64,000 nucleotides of DNA from Aminobacter sp. HY435 (GTDB taxonomy: Bacteria > Pseudomonadota > Alphaproteobacteria > Rhizobiales > Rhizobiaceae), in contig NZ_JANKZL010000001.1 in assembly GCF_027568395.1 (NCBI RefSeq), positions 372,001 through 436,000 of the forward strand. The letters are read 5' to 3'. Position numbers and translations under genes: made by a program. Positions 24,897 through 33,204 of this stretch are shown in pieces. The notes beneath the pieces are model-generated. The model saw nothing but the letters and a program-made list of their open reading frames with translations. It did no database searches and was not told the origin of the DNA. Numbering within the stretch: position 1 is the stretch's first letter; each line of letters opens with the position of its first letter.

Positions 24897-25473
24897 TACC
24901 CAGCCGACGGTAACCCAGGCGACGAAGGTCAAGAACGCCGCCCCCAAAAGCGACTACAAGCCGGCGGACGTGTCACCGCAGCGTCGCGTCCAGCGGACAT
25001 TTGCGGTTCGCCTTTGGTCGATCCGCCACTCGCGTATGCTGGAGTGGTTCTACAGCCGCTTCGCCGACGCATTCCTGACCTTGCACCCGCTTTGGAAGAA
25101 GATCGGCTACGGCCGCGTCGAGGCGCCCGTCAAGTTCGTCGAGCGCCACGTCAAAGGCTTCATGTTCGACTGCCGCATGTGCGGCCAGTGCGTATTGTCG
25201 TCGACCGGCATGTCATGCCCGATGAATTGCCCCAAGCAGCTGCGCAACGGCCCCTGCGGCGGCGTTCGCGCCAACGGCAATTGCGAGGTCGAGCCCGACA
25301 TGCCCTGCGTCTGGGTCAAGGCCTGGGAAGGTTCGCGCAACATGGTCAACGGCGACGCCATCCTCAATGTCCAGAAGCCGGTAGACCAGTCGCTGCGCGA
25401 AACCTCGGCATGGCTGCGCGTGACAGCCCAGGCGGCCGCGGCCCGCGAAGCAGCAAGCAAGGAACCCGCATGA
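24889..25473 (+). CDS. Methylenetetrahydrofolate reductase C-terminal (MetV-like) iron-sulfur protein
   Basis: This 194-residue protein has a helical N-terminus and a cysteine-rich core: C95, C98, C101, C110, C114, C123, C132 and C140 (CRMCGQC, SCPMNCPK, GPCGG). It matches the MTHFR C-terminal/MetV family, the iron-sulfur partner of MetF in acetogens, where it passes electrons to or from methylene-THF reductase. It overlaps the preceding gene by 8 bp and the metF gene by 4 bp (ATGA). An iron-sulfur route would allow MetF to run without NADH, including methyl-THF oxidation during methyl-donor catabolism. The direction is inferred. Confidence 0.85.
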   Translation: MVDTQPTVTQATKVKNAAPKSDYKPADVSPQRRVQRTFAVRLWSIRHSRMLEWFYSRFADAFLTLHPLWKKIGYGRVEAPVKFVERHVKGFMFDCRMCGQCVLSSTGMSCPMNCPKQLRNGPCGGVRANGNCEVEPDMPCVWVKAWEGSRNMVNGDAILNVQKPVDQSLRETSAWLRVTAQAAAAREAASKEPA

Positions 25474-26570
25474 CCCCGTCGCGCCCGCGCCAGATCGACG
25501 AGCATCCCGACGGCATCGATCTGCCGCTCGATCCCCTGCCCGGGCATTCGTCGCGCGGCCGCCTGGAGCGGGTACTGCGCCGCGGCGAGTTTGCGGTCAC
25601 GACCGAACTCAACCCGCCCGACAGCGCCGATCCCGAAGACGTCTACAATCGAGCCAGGATCTTCGACGGCTGGGTCGACGGCATCAACGCGGTCGATGCT
25701 TCCGGCGCCAACTGCCACATGTCGTCGGTCGGCATCTGCGCCCTTCTGACCCGCATGGGCTACGCGCCGATCATGCAGATCGCCTGCCGCGACAAGAACC
25801 GCATCGCCATCCAGGGCGACGTGCTTGGCGCCGCCGCCATGGGCGTAGCCAACATCCTGTGCCTGACCGGCGATGGCGTTCAGGCCGGCGACCAGCCCGG
25901 CGCGAAACCGGTGTTCGATCTCGACTCGATGTCGCTGCTCGAAACCGTCCGCATCATGCGCGACAACGGAAAGTTCCTCTCCGGCCGCAAGCTGACCACG
26001 CCGCCGCAACTGTTTCTCGGCGCAGCCATCAATCCGTTTGCGCCGCCGCACGACTTCCGGCCGGTGCATCTCGGCAAGAAGATCGCCGCCGGCGCGCAGT
26101 TCGTGCAGAGCCAGTATTGCTTCGACGTGCCGATGTTCCGCACCTTCATGGAGCGGGCGCGCGACCTCGGCCACACCGAGAAGGTCTTCATCCTGGTCGG
26201 CGTCGGGCCGCTCGCCTCGGCCAAGACGGCCAAGTGGATCCGCACCAACGTGCCCGGCATCCATATTCCTGACTCGATCATCACGCGGCTGGAAGGCGCG
26301 CAGGACCAGAAGAAGGAAGGCAAGCAGATCTGCATCGACATCATCAACGAGGTGAAGGAGATCCCCGGCGTCTCGGGCGTCCATGTGATGGCTTACCGCC
26401 AGGAGGAATATGTCGCCGAAATCGTCGATGAATCGGGTGTCCTGAAGGGACGCAGGCCTTGGAAACGCGAGGCTCGCGCCGACGACCGGCTTGTCGCCGA
26501 TCGCCTCGAACACATACTGCACGACGACGTGACTGAATCGCAGGTCGACATGGTGAAGACCGCGCATTGA
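25470..26570 (+). CDS. metF: 5,10-methylenetetrahydrofolate reductase
   Basis: This 366-residue FAD TIM-barrel enzyme has an N-terminal extension of about 35 residues. The catalytic Glu lies in FAVTTELNPPDS, NILCLTGDG is the FAD-phosphate region, and AQFVQSQYCFD is the folate-binding strand. It interconverts 5,10-methylene-THF and 5-methyl-THF. Here it is longer than E. coli MetF and translationally coupled to a MetV-like iron-sulfur protein. The next gene, 77 bp on, is the methyl-THF:corrinoid methyltransferase behind its own operator. Depending on conditions it supplies methyl-THF for methionine or oxidises methyl-THF derived from demethylation. Confidence 0.92.
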   Translation: MTPSRPRQIDEHPDGIDLPLDPLPGHSSRGRLERVLRRGEFAVTTELNPPDSADPEDVYNRARIFDGWVDGINAVDASGANCHMSSVGICALLTRMGYAPIMQIACRDKNRIAIQGDVLGAAAMGVANILCLTGDGVQAGDQPGAKPVFDLDSMSLLETVRIMRDNGKFLSGRKLTTPPQLFLGAAINPFAPPHDFRPVHLGKKIAAGAQFVQSQYCFDVPMFRTFMERARDLGHTEKVFILVGVGPLASAKTAKWIRTNVPGIHIPDSIITRLEGAQDQKKEGKQICIDIINEVKEIPGVSGVHVMAYRQEEYVAEIVDESGVLKGRRPWKREARADDRLVADRLEHILHDDVTESQVDMVKTAH

Positions 26571-26611
26571 CCGGCGGGCGCGGCACGCGCGCTTGAACGA
26601 AACCAGACATC

Positions 26612-26633
26612 GATATAAAGAAATCTTTATATC
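26612..26633. promoter_or_regulatory. Extended SAM/SAH-cycle repressor-type operator
   Basis: GATATAAAGA-AA-TCTTTATATC is a perfect 10-2-10 palindrome ending 13 bp before the start codon at 26647. Its 7-2-7 core is identical to the site at 6969-6984. GGAGG (26638-26642) follows at once. A bound repressor would occlude the transcription start and the ribosome-binding site of the leader. Confidence 0.75.
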
Positions 26634-26646
26634 CCACGGAGGATTC

Positions 26647-27615
26647 ATGACCCGAACCATCGTTGCCTCGGCAACCCGCGAAATCGTCATCGGTTTCGAC
26701 CAGCCATTCTGCGTCATCGGCGAGCGCATCAACCCGACGGGCCGCAAGAAGCTGGCGGCAGAGATGGTTGCCGGCAATTTCGACACCGTCATCAAGGATG
26801 CGCTCGAACAGGCGGCAGCCGGCGCGACCATGCTTGACGTCAACGCCGGCGTCACCGCCGTCGACCCGAACGCGACCGAGCCGGCCCTGCTGGTCAAGAC
26901 GCTGGAGATCGTCCAGGGTCTGGTCGACCTGCCGCTGTCGATCGACAGCTCGGTCACTGCCGCCATCGAAGCCGCACTCAAGGTCGCCAAGGGCCGCCCG
27001 CTGGTCAACTCGGTCACCGGCGAGGAAGAGAAGCTCGAGGCCATCCTGCCGCTGGTCAAGAAGTACAACGTGCCTGTTGTCGCCATCTCCAACGACGAGA
27101 CCGGCATTTCGATGGACCCGGACGTCCGTTTCGCCGTCGCCAAGAAGATCGTCGAGCGTTGCGCCGACTACGGCATTCCAGCGCATGATGTCGTCGTTGA
27201 CCCGCTGGTCATGCCGATCGGCGCGCTGGGCGACGCCGGCCGCCAGGTGTTTGCACTGCTGCGCCGTCTGCGCGAGGAGCTCAAGGTCAACACCACCTGC
27301 GGCCTGTCGAACATCTCCTTCGGCTTGCCCCACCGCCACGGCATCAACGCCGCGTTCATCCCGATGGTCATCGGCGCCGGCATGACGTCGGCGATCATGA
27401 ACCCCTGCCGGCCGCAGGAAATGGAAGCCGTGCGCGGCGCCAACGTGCTCAACGGCACCGACGAGCACTGCACGACCTGGATCAAGACCTACAAGGACTA
27501 CAAGCCATCAGAGGGCGGACATGCCGTGGCAGCACCCGTCGCCGTCAACGCGCCGGGAGACGCCGCAGGCGGCCGCCGCCGCGGCGGCCGTGAAGCCCGC
27601 ATGGCGAGAGGATAA
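26647..27615 (+). CDS. Methyltetrahydrofolate:corrinoid methyltransferase (pterin-binding domain protein)
   Basis: This 322-residue pterin-binding TIM barrel has CVIGERINPTGRKK (about 22-35), MLDVNAG (about 62-68), SIDSS (about 98), SNDETG and the CGLSNISFGLP strand near 218-228, as in AcsE/MtgA and the folate domain of MetH. It moves a methyl between THF and the cobalt of a corrinoid protein. With the proteins at 7008, 20678 and 27883 it completes the domain set of a B12 methionine synthase. With the MttB-type protein it could unload betaine methyls onto THF. The C-terminal tail is Gly/Arg-rich. GGAGG lies four bases before ATG 26647. Confidence 0.9.
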   Translation: MTRTIVASATREIVIGFDQPFCVIGERINPTGRKKLAAEMVAGNFDTVIKDALEQAAAGATMLDVNAGVTAVDPNATEPALLVKTLEIVQGLVDLPLSIDSSVTAAIEAALKVAKGRPLVNSVTGEEEKLEAILPLVKKYNVPVVAISNDETGISMDPDVRFAVAKKIVERCADYGIPAHDVVVDPLVMPIGALGDAGRQVFALLRRLREELKVNTTCGLSNISFGLPHRHGINAAFIPMVIGAGMTSAIMNPCRPQEMEAVRGANVLNGTDEHCTTWIKTYKDYKPSEGGHAVAAPVAVNAPGDAAGGRRRGGREARMARG

Positions 27616-27622
27616 GAAATTG

Positions 27623-27878
27623 GTGCGTCCTTCGAGGCTCGCTTCGCTCGCACCTCAGGATGAGGACCGGAGTCGCTCGCCGAAAAACCTGAAACGCCCC
27701 AACCTGGACGTTTCAGGAGCGAGAGGCGCCAACCATCCTCATCCTGAGCTGCGAGCGAAGCGAACCTCGAAGGACGCACCGACCTTAGACACCAGCTCGA
27801 ACCGTCGGCGACTAGCATATGGCAGCCGCGCCCTCCCTCATCCTGAGGTGCGAGCGAAGCGAGCCTCGAAGGACGCAC
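27623..27878. repeat. Three copies of a 44-bp intergenic palindromic repeat
   Basis: Copy 1 (27623-27666) reads GTGCGTCCTTCGAGGCTCGC onward. Copies 2 (27736-27779) and 3 (27836-27878) are its reverse complement with one or two differences. Copies 1 and 2 face each other and could form a 44-bp stem with a 69-base loop. Each copy also has an internal GAGGCTCGC..GCGAGC-like hairpin. The unit is a common dispersed repeat in Rhizobiales genomes (from memory). Copy 3 ends five bases before the next start codon and contains AAGGA at 27869-27873, nine bases ahead of it. Confidence 0.85.
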
Positions 27879-27882
27879 TGCC

Positions 27883-29991
27883 ATGAACTCTCCCGCCAAC
27901 ATCACCGATCCGCTGGTGCTTTTCATGCCGTCTGGCAAGCGCGGACGGTTCCCGGTGGGAACGCCGGTGCTCGATGCGGCGCGCCAGCTCGGCGTCTATG
28001 TCGAGAGCGTGTGCGGGGGGCGCGCCACGTGCGGGCGCTGCCAGGTCGAGGTGCAGGAAGGCAATTTCGCCAAGCACAAGATCGTCTCGTCCAACGACCA
28101 CATCTCACCCAAGGGCCCGAAGGAAGAACGCTACGAGCGCGTGCGCGGCCTGCCCGAGGGGCGTCGCCTGTCGTGTTCGGCGACGATCCTGGGCGACCTT
28201 GTCATCGACGTGCCGCAGGACACGGTCATCAACGCCCAGGTCGTGCGCAAGGCGGCCACCGACCGCGTCATCGAACGCAACGCCGCCGTCCAGCTCTGCT
28301 ATGTCGAGGTCGAGGAGCCCGACATGCACAAGCCGCTCGGCGATCTCGACCGCCTGAAGGTCGCGCTCGAGAAGGACTGGGGCTGGAAGGACCTGCTGGT
28401 CGCGCCCCACCTCATTCCCCAGATCCAGAAGATCCTGCGCACCAGACTGCCCGACCAGCCCGAGGTGACATCAGGGAAGTGGGGCGTCACCGCGGTCGTT
28501 CATCGCGACATGGACTCCTCGCGGCCCTTCGTCATCGGCCTCTATCCCGGCCTCAAGAACGAGGCCTACGGCATCGCCTGCGACATCGGCTCGACCACCA
28601 TTGCCATGCATCTGGTGTCGCTGCTGTCGGGCCGCATCGCCGCCTCCTCGGGCACATCGAACCCGCAGATCCGCTTCGGCGAAGACCTGATGAGCCGCGT
28701 GTCCTACGTCATGATGAACCCGGACGGACGCGAGGCCATGACCAAGGCCGTGCGCGAGGCCGTCAACGCGCTGATCGGCAAGGTCTGCGAGGAAGGCAAC
28801 GTCGACCGGCACGACATCTTCGACTGCGTTTTCGTCGCCAATCCGATCATGCACCACTTGTTTCTCGGTATTGACCCGACCGAACTCGGCCAGGCTCCCT
28901 TTGCGCTGGCCGTGTCGGGCGCGCTGCAGTTCTGGGCGCATGAGATCGGTATCGAGGTCTCTCAGGGCGCGCGGCTCTACACGCTGCCTTGCATCGCCGG
29001 CCATGTCGGCGCGGACGCTGCTGGCGCCACCCTGTCCGAGGGACCTTACCGCCAGGACAAGATGATGCTCCTGGTCGATGTCGGCACCAATGCCGAGATC
29101 ATCCTCGGCAACAACAAGCGCGTCGTCGCAGCGTCCTCGCCCACCGGCCCCGCCTTCGAGGGCGCCGAGATTTCCTCAGGCCAGCGCGCGGCCCCCGGCG
29201 CCATCGAGCGTGTCCGCATCGACCCGCAAACGCTGGAGCCGCGCTACCACGTGATCGGCACGGAGCAGTGGTCGGACGAGGAAGGCTTCGAGGAAGCATC
29301 CTGGAAAACCGGCGTCACCGGCATCTGCGGCTCGGCGATCATCGAGGTCGTCGCCGAGATGTACCTCTCGGGCATCATTTCCGAAGACGGCGTCATCGAC
29401 GGCGCGCTGGCTGAGAAGAGCCCGCGCATCATCGCCAACGGTCGCACCTTCTCCTACCTTTTGCGCGAAGGCCGCCAGGGCGAGCCGCGCATCACCGTCA
29501 CCCAGAACGACGTGCGCGCCATCCAGCTCGCCAAGGCGGCGCTCTATGCCGGCGTGAAGCTTCTGATGGAAAAGCAGGGCGTCGAGGCCGTGGACACCAT
29601 CCGCTTCGCCGGCGCTTTCGGCTCCTTCATCGATCCGAAATACGCCATGGTGCTCGGCCTGATCCCGGACTGCGACCTGTCGGAGGTCAAGGCTGTCGGT
29701 AACGCTGCCGGCACCGGAGCGCTGATGGCGCTGCTCAACCGCAGCCACCGCCGCGAGATCGAGCAGGAAGTCGGCCGCATCGAGAAGATCGAGACCGCGC
29801 TGGAGCCTCACTTCCAGCAGCTATTCATCGACGCCATGGCGCTGCCCAACAAGGTCGATCCGTTCCCGAAGCTGTCCGAGCAGGTCAAGTTGCCGCCACG
29901 CAAGGCAGCAAGCAGCGACGGTGAACCGACCGACGGCGCGCCGCGCCGCCGCTCGCGCGAGGAACGCGCCGCCCGACGCGCCCGCGACTGA
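27883..29991 (+). CDS. Corrinoid reductive activation protein: 2Fe-2S ferredoxin + ASKHA ATPase (RACo/RamA-like)
   Basis: This 702-residue protein has an N-terminal plant-type 2Fe-2S domain with C44, C50, C53 and C98 (CGGRATCGRC, LSCSAT). A middle linker to about 225 follows, then an actin-like ASKHA ATPase domain (YGIACDIGSTTIAMHL near 228, LLVDVGTNAEIILGNN near 390, RFAGAFGSFIDPKYAMVLGLIPD near 570). RACo-type proteins use ATP and the iron-sulfur centre to reduce inactive Co(II) corrinoid back to Co(I). Here it would serve the corrinoid protein at 20678 and take the place of the AdoMet-dependent reactivation domain of MetH. The C-terminal 50 residues are basic and disordered-looking. Its ribosome-binding site lies in a dispersed repeat. 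Confidence 0.92.
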   Translation: MNSPANITDPLVLFMPSGKRGRFPVGTPVLDAARQLGVYVESVCGGRATCGRCQVEVQEGNFAKHKIVSSNDHISPKGPKEERYERVRGLPEGRRLSCSATILGDLVIDVPQDTVINAQVVRKAATDRVIERNAAVQLCYVEVEEPDMHKPLGDLDRLKVALEKDWGWKDLLVAPHLIPQIQKILRTRLPDQPEVTSGKWGVTAVVHRDMDSSRPFVIGLYPGLKNEAYGIACDIGSTTIAMHLVSLLSGRIAASSGTSNPQIRFGEDLMSRVSYVMMNPDGREAMTKAVREAVNALIGKVCEEGNVDRHDIFDCVFVANPIMHHLFLGIDPTELGQAPFALAVSGALQFWAHEIGIEVSQGARLYTLPCIAGHVGADAAGATLSEGPYRQDKMMLLVDVGTNAEIILGNNKRVVAASSPTGPAFEGAEISSGQRAAPGAIERVRIDPQTLEPRYHVIGTEQWSDEEGFEEASWKTGVTGICGSAIIEVVAEMYLSGIISEDGVIDGALAEKSPRIIANGRTFSYLLREGRQGEPRITVTQNDVRAIQLAKAALYAGVKLLMEKQGVEAVDTIRFAGAFGSFIDPKYAMVLGLIPDCDLSEVKAVGNAAGTGALMALLNRSHRREIEQEVGRIEKIETALEPHFQQLFIDAMALPNKVDPFPKLSEQVKLPPRKAASSDGEPTDGAPRRRSREERAARRARD

Positions 29992-30180
29992 CCGGACCGC
30001 GCGCTGCGGCTTCTTCTTGCCGAAATCGCGTGTTTCGGGCATGTTTCAGCAGCGTAACCATATAATCAGAAAGCGCTAATGGAGCGGAATTGCTCCGAAA
30101 CAGGAGCGCAATAGCTTCCGTTCGTCGAACCGCCCCTGCGGACACCGTCCGCATTGGCAACAAACGAAAGGAAGACACCA

Positions 30181-30360
30181 ATGTCGATCATGAGTACGAT
30201 CGGCCGCTATGGTGCGGCCATTCGCAAGGCGCGTCGCGATGCCCGGTCGGTACGTGATCTCAACAGCCTCCCGATTGAACTGCAAAAGGACATCGGCTGG
30301 CCTGCGGAACAGGACGCACGGACAAGAAAGCTCCATTCGAGCATCTTCCCGGGCCGTTGA
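30181..30360 (+). CDS. DUF1127 small protein
   Basis: This 59-residue basic protein begins MSIMSTIGRYGAAIRKARR and carries the DUF1127 core NSLPIELQKDIGWP near 35-47. DUF1127 proteins of rhizobia are short, arginine-rich and implicated in RNA turnover and in phosphate and carbon metabolism in Agrobacterium (from memory). GGAAG precedes ATG 30181. It is the first of three DUF1127-type genes on the same strand. The fourth is at 33028 and is its closest sequence relative (both have the MSI(M/L)STIGR start and the QKDIGWP end). Confidence 0.85.
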   Translation: MSIMSTIGRYGAAIRKARRDARSVRDLNSLPIELQKDIGWPAEQDARTRKLHSSIFPGR

Positions 30361-30526
30361 GTCCGAGTCAGCGGCAAACGTTGTGTTTCGGAAATCCTCC
30401 CATTTTGAAACACAAACGCGCCTGCACGATATCAATCTGAAACAGAAGCGAATGCATAGATAAGCTTGGTTGGCGGCGCATCGAGTCTTGCGTGGCGCCG
30501 CCAGCCCTTCATTTCAGGAGCTGCCC

Positions 30527-30823
30527 ATGACCATCATCGGTGAATTTCACCAGTTCGGAGCCGTGCTCAGGCATGCGCGCCGCGATGGCCACATCGAAAA
30601 GATGATGAACGGCTTGCCGCGCGAATTGCAGATCGAGCTTGGTTGGATCGACGGGACGAGATCCCATGGCACGGCCGGCCAGGTGCATAAATATGGAAGA
30701 GTGGCCATGCTCATCAACAAGCTGCCGCTCGACATCCAGATGGAGCTTGGCTGGCCTGTCGGCCCGCTGGCTTCGACCAACAACGTCATTGCCTTCCAGC
30801 GACGGAACGTTCGTTGCGCATGA
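30527..30823 (+). CDS. Double DUF1127-like protein
   Basis: This 98-residue protein has two successive DUF1127-type cores: MNGLPRELQIELGW (about 24-37) and INKLPLDIQMELGWP (about 64-78). A linker of about 27 residues rich in Gly, His and Ser separates them. AGGAG precedes ATG 30527 by six bases. The usual family member has one core in 45-60 residues, so this is an internal duplication. Function unknown beyond the family association. Confidence 0.75.
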   Translation: MTIIGEFHQFGAVLRHARRDGHIEKMMNGLPRELQIELGWIDGTRSHGTAGQVHKYGRVAMLINKLPLDIQMELGWPVGPLASTNNVIAFQRRNVRCA

Positions 30824-30942
30824 CCTTCGCCGAAAGGTCCGCAGCTGATCTCTCCCCGTCGCCGCGCCGGCCGGTCTGCCGCGGCCGACCGGCGCCCGCT
30901 CGAGAAGCGCGTTAGGCAACGACAAGATTTATGGAAATCACG

Positions 30943-31125
30943 ATGCCACTGTTCGACGACATCGGTCGGATCGGCGCCCGCTACCAATTGGCCCGGCGCG
31001 CCCGCCAGACCGCGCGCATCATGAATGCGCTGCCGCCCGAAATTCAACGGGACCTCGCCTGGAACCCGCCATCGTCGCTGATGGCGAGCATCTACCGTTC
31101 CATGGCCACTGCGGTGCGGCGTTGA
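30943..31125 (+). CDS. DUF1127-like small protein
   Basis: This 60-residue protein begins MPLFDDIGRIGARYQLARRAR and carries the core NALPPEIQRDLAWNPP. The C-terminus (SIYRSMATAVRR) is basic. The ATG at 30943 is chosen because GGAAA lies upstream. An in-frame ATG at 30931 would add four residues. It is the third of three consecutive DUF1127 genes. The gaps between them (166 and 119 bp) suggest separate promoters. Confidence 0.75.
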   Translation: MPLFDDIGRIGARYQLARRARQTARIMNALPPEIQRDLAWNPPSSLMASIYRSMATAVRR

Positions 31126-31261
31126 AGCTGTAACCGCAGGCGCGGTTAGGGCTTGTTGTTTGGCAACGGTCGACTGGCGTAAACCAATAAGCCACATGCC
31201 GGTGAGGTTTTCGGGGCGAGAAAATCCGCCGCGACCGGCCGAGACGCGGCGGTAAAGCGCG

Positions 31262-31822
31262 CTACTGGTTATGGCCACTTCCCATGTCTGCGGGGAGCAT
31301 CAGGTGCTGATACTTGTTCCCCGGAAACATGACGTAGGGATGGCTGGGATCGGGGTCTACCTTGTTCGGGTAGCTGGCGGCCATTTCGTGCGCTGCCTTT
31401 CCGACGATCATCACGTGCGGACCTGTTTGAACCCAGTGCGACTTGTCGGTTGCATAAGGATCGTGGTTGCTGGCGCCCATATCCCCGGCCAACATGTAGA
31501 CGAAGCCGGTTTTGTCAGGCGGCTCGCCCTGGGTATAAACTGCCTTGAACCATTCAACCCCGACGGCATCGGCACACCACGGGCCGCCGTCGAGATCGAC
31601 TGCGCAGGTCCATCCGTTTTTTCCTTCCCTGACCGTGGTCGGGTTGAAGCCGTCAGCTAGTCGAATGATTGTGGCATCCTTCCCGATATCGGCGGGAGCT
31701 GCCGATATCGCCTTGGCAATGAATTCGGGGTCTCCCGTCGGAACCTCCGACGTAAGTTCAGCGGCGACGCTGGAGGCTGAGAACACTAACGAGACCGATG
31801 CGAGGATACAAAGCCGTTTCAT
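31262..31822 (-). CDS. Secreted hypothetical protein
   Basis: This 186-residue protein has a signal peptide (MKRLCILASVSLVFSASSVAA, cleavage near 21). The mature protein is acidic, with a Cys pair (WTCAVDLDGGPWCAD near 71-83), FVYMLAGDMGASNHDPYAT near 106-124, and His/Met-rich C-terminal stretches (KYQHLMLPADMGSGH) that could bind metal. I do not recognise a family. GGGAGGTAGCC ahead of the ATG at 31822 fixes the start. No operon partner. Confidence 0.7.
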   Translation of the reverse strand: MKRLCILASVSLVFSASSVAAELTSEVPTGDPEFIAKAISAAPADIGKDATIIRLADGFNPTTVREGKNGWTCAVDLDGGPWCADAVGVEWFKAVYTQGEPPDKTGFVYMLAGDMGASNHDPYATDKSHWVQTGPHVMIVGKAAHEMAASYPNKVDPDPSHPYVMFPGNKYQHLMLPADMGSGHNQ

Positions 31823-31906
31823 GGCTACCTCCCGTTGTGTGCGACCGGTCTTGCCAGTCTAACGCGGAGATCCGACCATGTCGCGTCCGATCCGCGCGTA
31901 CCCGCC

Positions 31907-32806
31907 CTAGAACTTCCCCGTCTGGTTGAAGGTTTCAAACGCCGCGCGGATGTGATCGGCCGCGGCCTTGACCGGCGCGCTTGCCTCGGGCGCGACGATC
32001 ATCGCCAGGCTGTAGTTACCGATCTCCGGCATGCCGTCCTTGGGTCCAAGCTCGACGAGCTCCTCGCCCAGGAACGAGCGAGGCAGCGGCGCGACCGCGA
32101 GATCCGACAGGATCGCCGCCCTCTGGCCTGCCGTATGCGCGCTCATATAGGCGACGCGATAGTTGCGGCCGTCGCGGCCGAGCGCTTCAAGCGCGCCGGC
32201 GCGCCAGGCGCAGCCCTCCTCCCAGATCGAGACAGGCAACGGCTCACGCAGATGCGCGCACCCGCCCTTGGCGCCGGCCCAGACGATAGGCTCGGTCAAA
32301 AGCACTTCGCTGCCGGCGGCCGTCGCCTTGCACGAGTTGGTCAACAGCGTGATGTCGAGCGCGCGATCGTCCATGCGACGCCGCAAATTGGTGCTCTGGT
32401 CGATGATGACGTCGACCGCAATCGAGGGATGCGTCTGGGCAAAGCGCTTCAGCACATGCGGCAGCACCCGTTCGCCAAAATCGTCCGGCGAACCGAGACG
32501 GACAACACCGACGATGTCGGGGATGATGAACTTCGACACCGCCTCGCGGTTGATCGAAAGCATGCGCCGGGCATAGCCCAGCAGCATCTCGCCGTCGGTG
32601 GTCAGCGCCACCGAGCGGGCGTCGCGCAGGAACACCGAGCGGCCGAGGATGTCTTCCAGCTTCTTGATCTGCATCGACACCGCAGACGGCGTGCGGAACA
32701 CCGCATTGGCAGCCGTGGTGAAGCTGCCTGTCTCGGCGATCGCCACGAAGGTGCGAAGCACGTCGAGATCAAGCAATGGCAACGGGTGATTGAGCGGCGC
32801 GTTCAT
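31907..32806 (-). CDS. LysR-family transcriptional regulator
   Basis: This 299-residue protein has an N-terminal winged helix at about 10-70 (LDLDVLRTFVAIAETGSFTTAANAVFRTPSAVSMQIKKLEDILG) and a type-2 periplasmic-binding-like effector domain at about 90-290. AAGGA eight bases upstream selects the ATG at 32806 over one at 32821. It is divergent from the DUF1127 gene at 33028 across 221 bp, so control of that gene is likely. The effector is unknown. The spacer holds no obvious T-N11-A box that I could fix with confidence. Confidence 0.9.
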   Translation of the reverse strand: MNAPLNHPLPLLDLDVLRTFVAIAETGSFTTAANAVFRTPSAVSMQIKKLEDILGRSVFLRDARSVALTTDGEMLLGYARRMLSINREAVSKFIIPDIVGVVRLGSPDDFGERVLPHVLKRFAQTHPSIAVDVIIDQSTNLRRRMDDRALDITLLTNSCKATAAGSEVLLTEPIVWAGAKGGCAHLREPLPVSIWEEGCAWRAGALEALGRDGRNYRVAYMSAHTAGQRAAILSDLAVAPLPRSFLGEELVELGPKDGMPEIGNYSLAMIVAPEASAPVKAAADHIRAAFETFNQTGKF

Positions 32807-33027
32807 TAGACGGTCCTTCAATATTTCTGATCGAAGTCATCACTTCATTTCGTTTGATTGAACATGATCCGTCAGCGATAGTCAACACATCGAAGGCCCG
32901 GAAACACCGGCTTCGAGGATGCCCGGAAGACAAGGCGCACAGTGCGCAGACGCGTGAACCCAGGCGGTGCCCACCGGGCGAGCACCAAAGCCGGCCTTGA
33001 ACCGGCCCAGATGCAAAGGAAGCCGTT

Positions 33028-33204
33028 ATGTCCATTCTGTCGACCATCGGGCGCCTCGCCTCCGAATTCAGCGCCGCCCGCTCCCGCTACCACACCGAAC
33101 GCTCGATCCGCTCACTGCCCTTCGAATTGCAGAAGGATATCGGCTGGCCCGAGGCCTTCGATTCGAAAACCGGCCACCGTCGCGGTCACAGCGAAGCAGC
33201 CTGA
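33028..33204 (+). CDS. DUF1127 small protein
   Basis: This 58-residue protein begins MSILSTIGRLASEFSAARSR and contains the core RSLPFELQKDIGWPE. It ends at TGA 33202-33204. AAAGGAAG lies just upstream of the ATG. It closely resembles the protein at 30181 in both the N-terminal helix and the core, which indicates a local duplication. It is divergent from the LysR gene. This gene is short enough to be missed by length-filtered gene calling. Confidence 0.8.
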   Translation: MSILSTIGRLASEFSAARSRYHTERSIRSLPFELQKDIGWPEAFDSKTGHRRGHSEAA

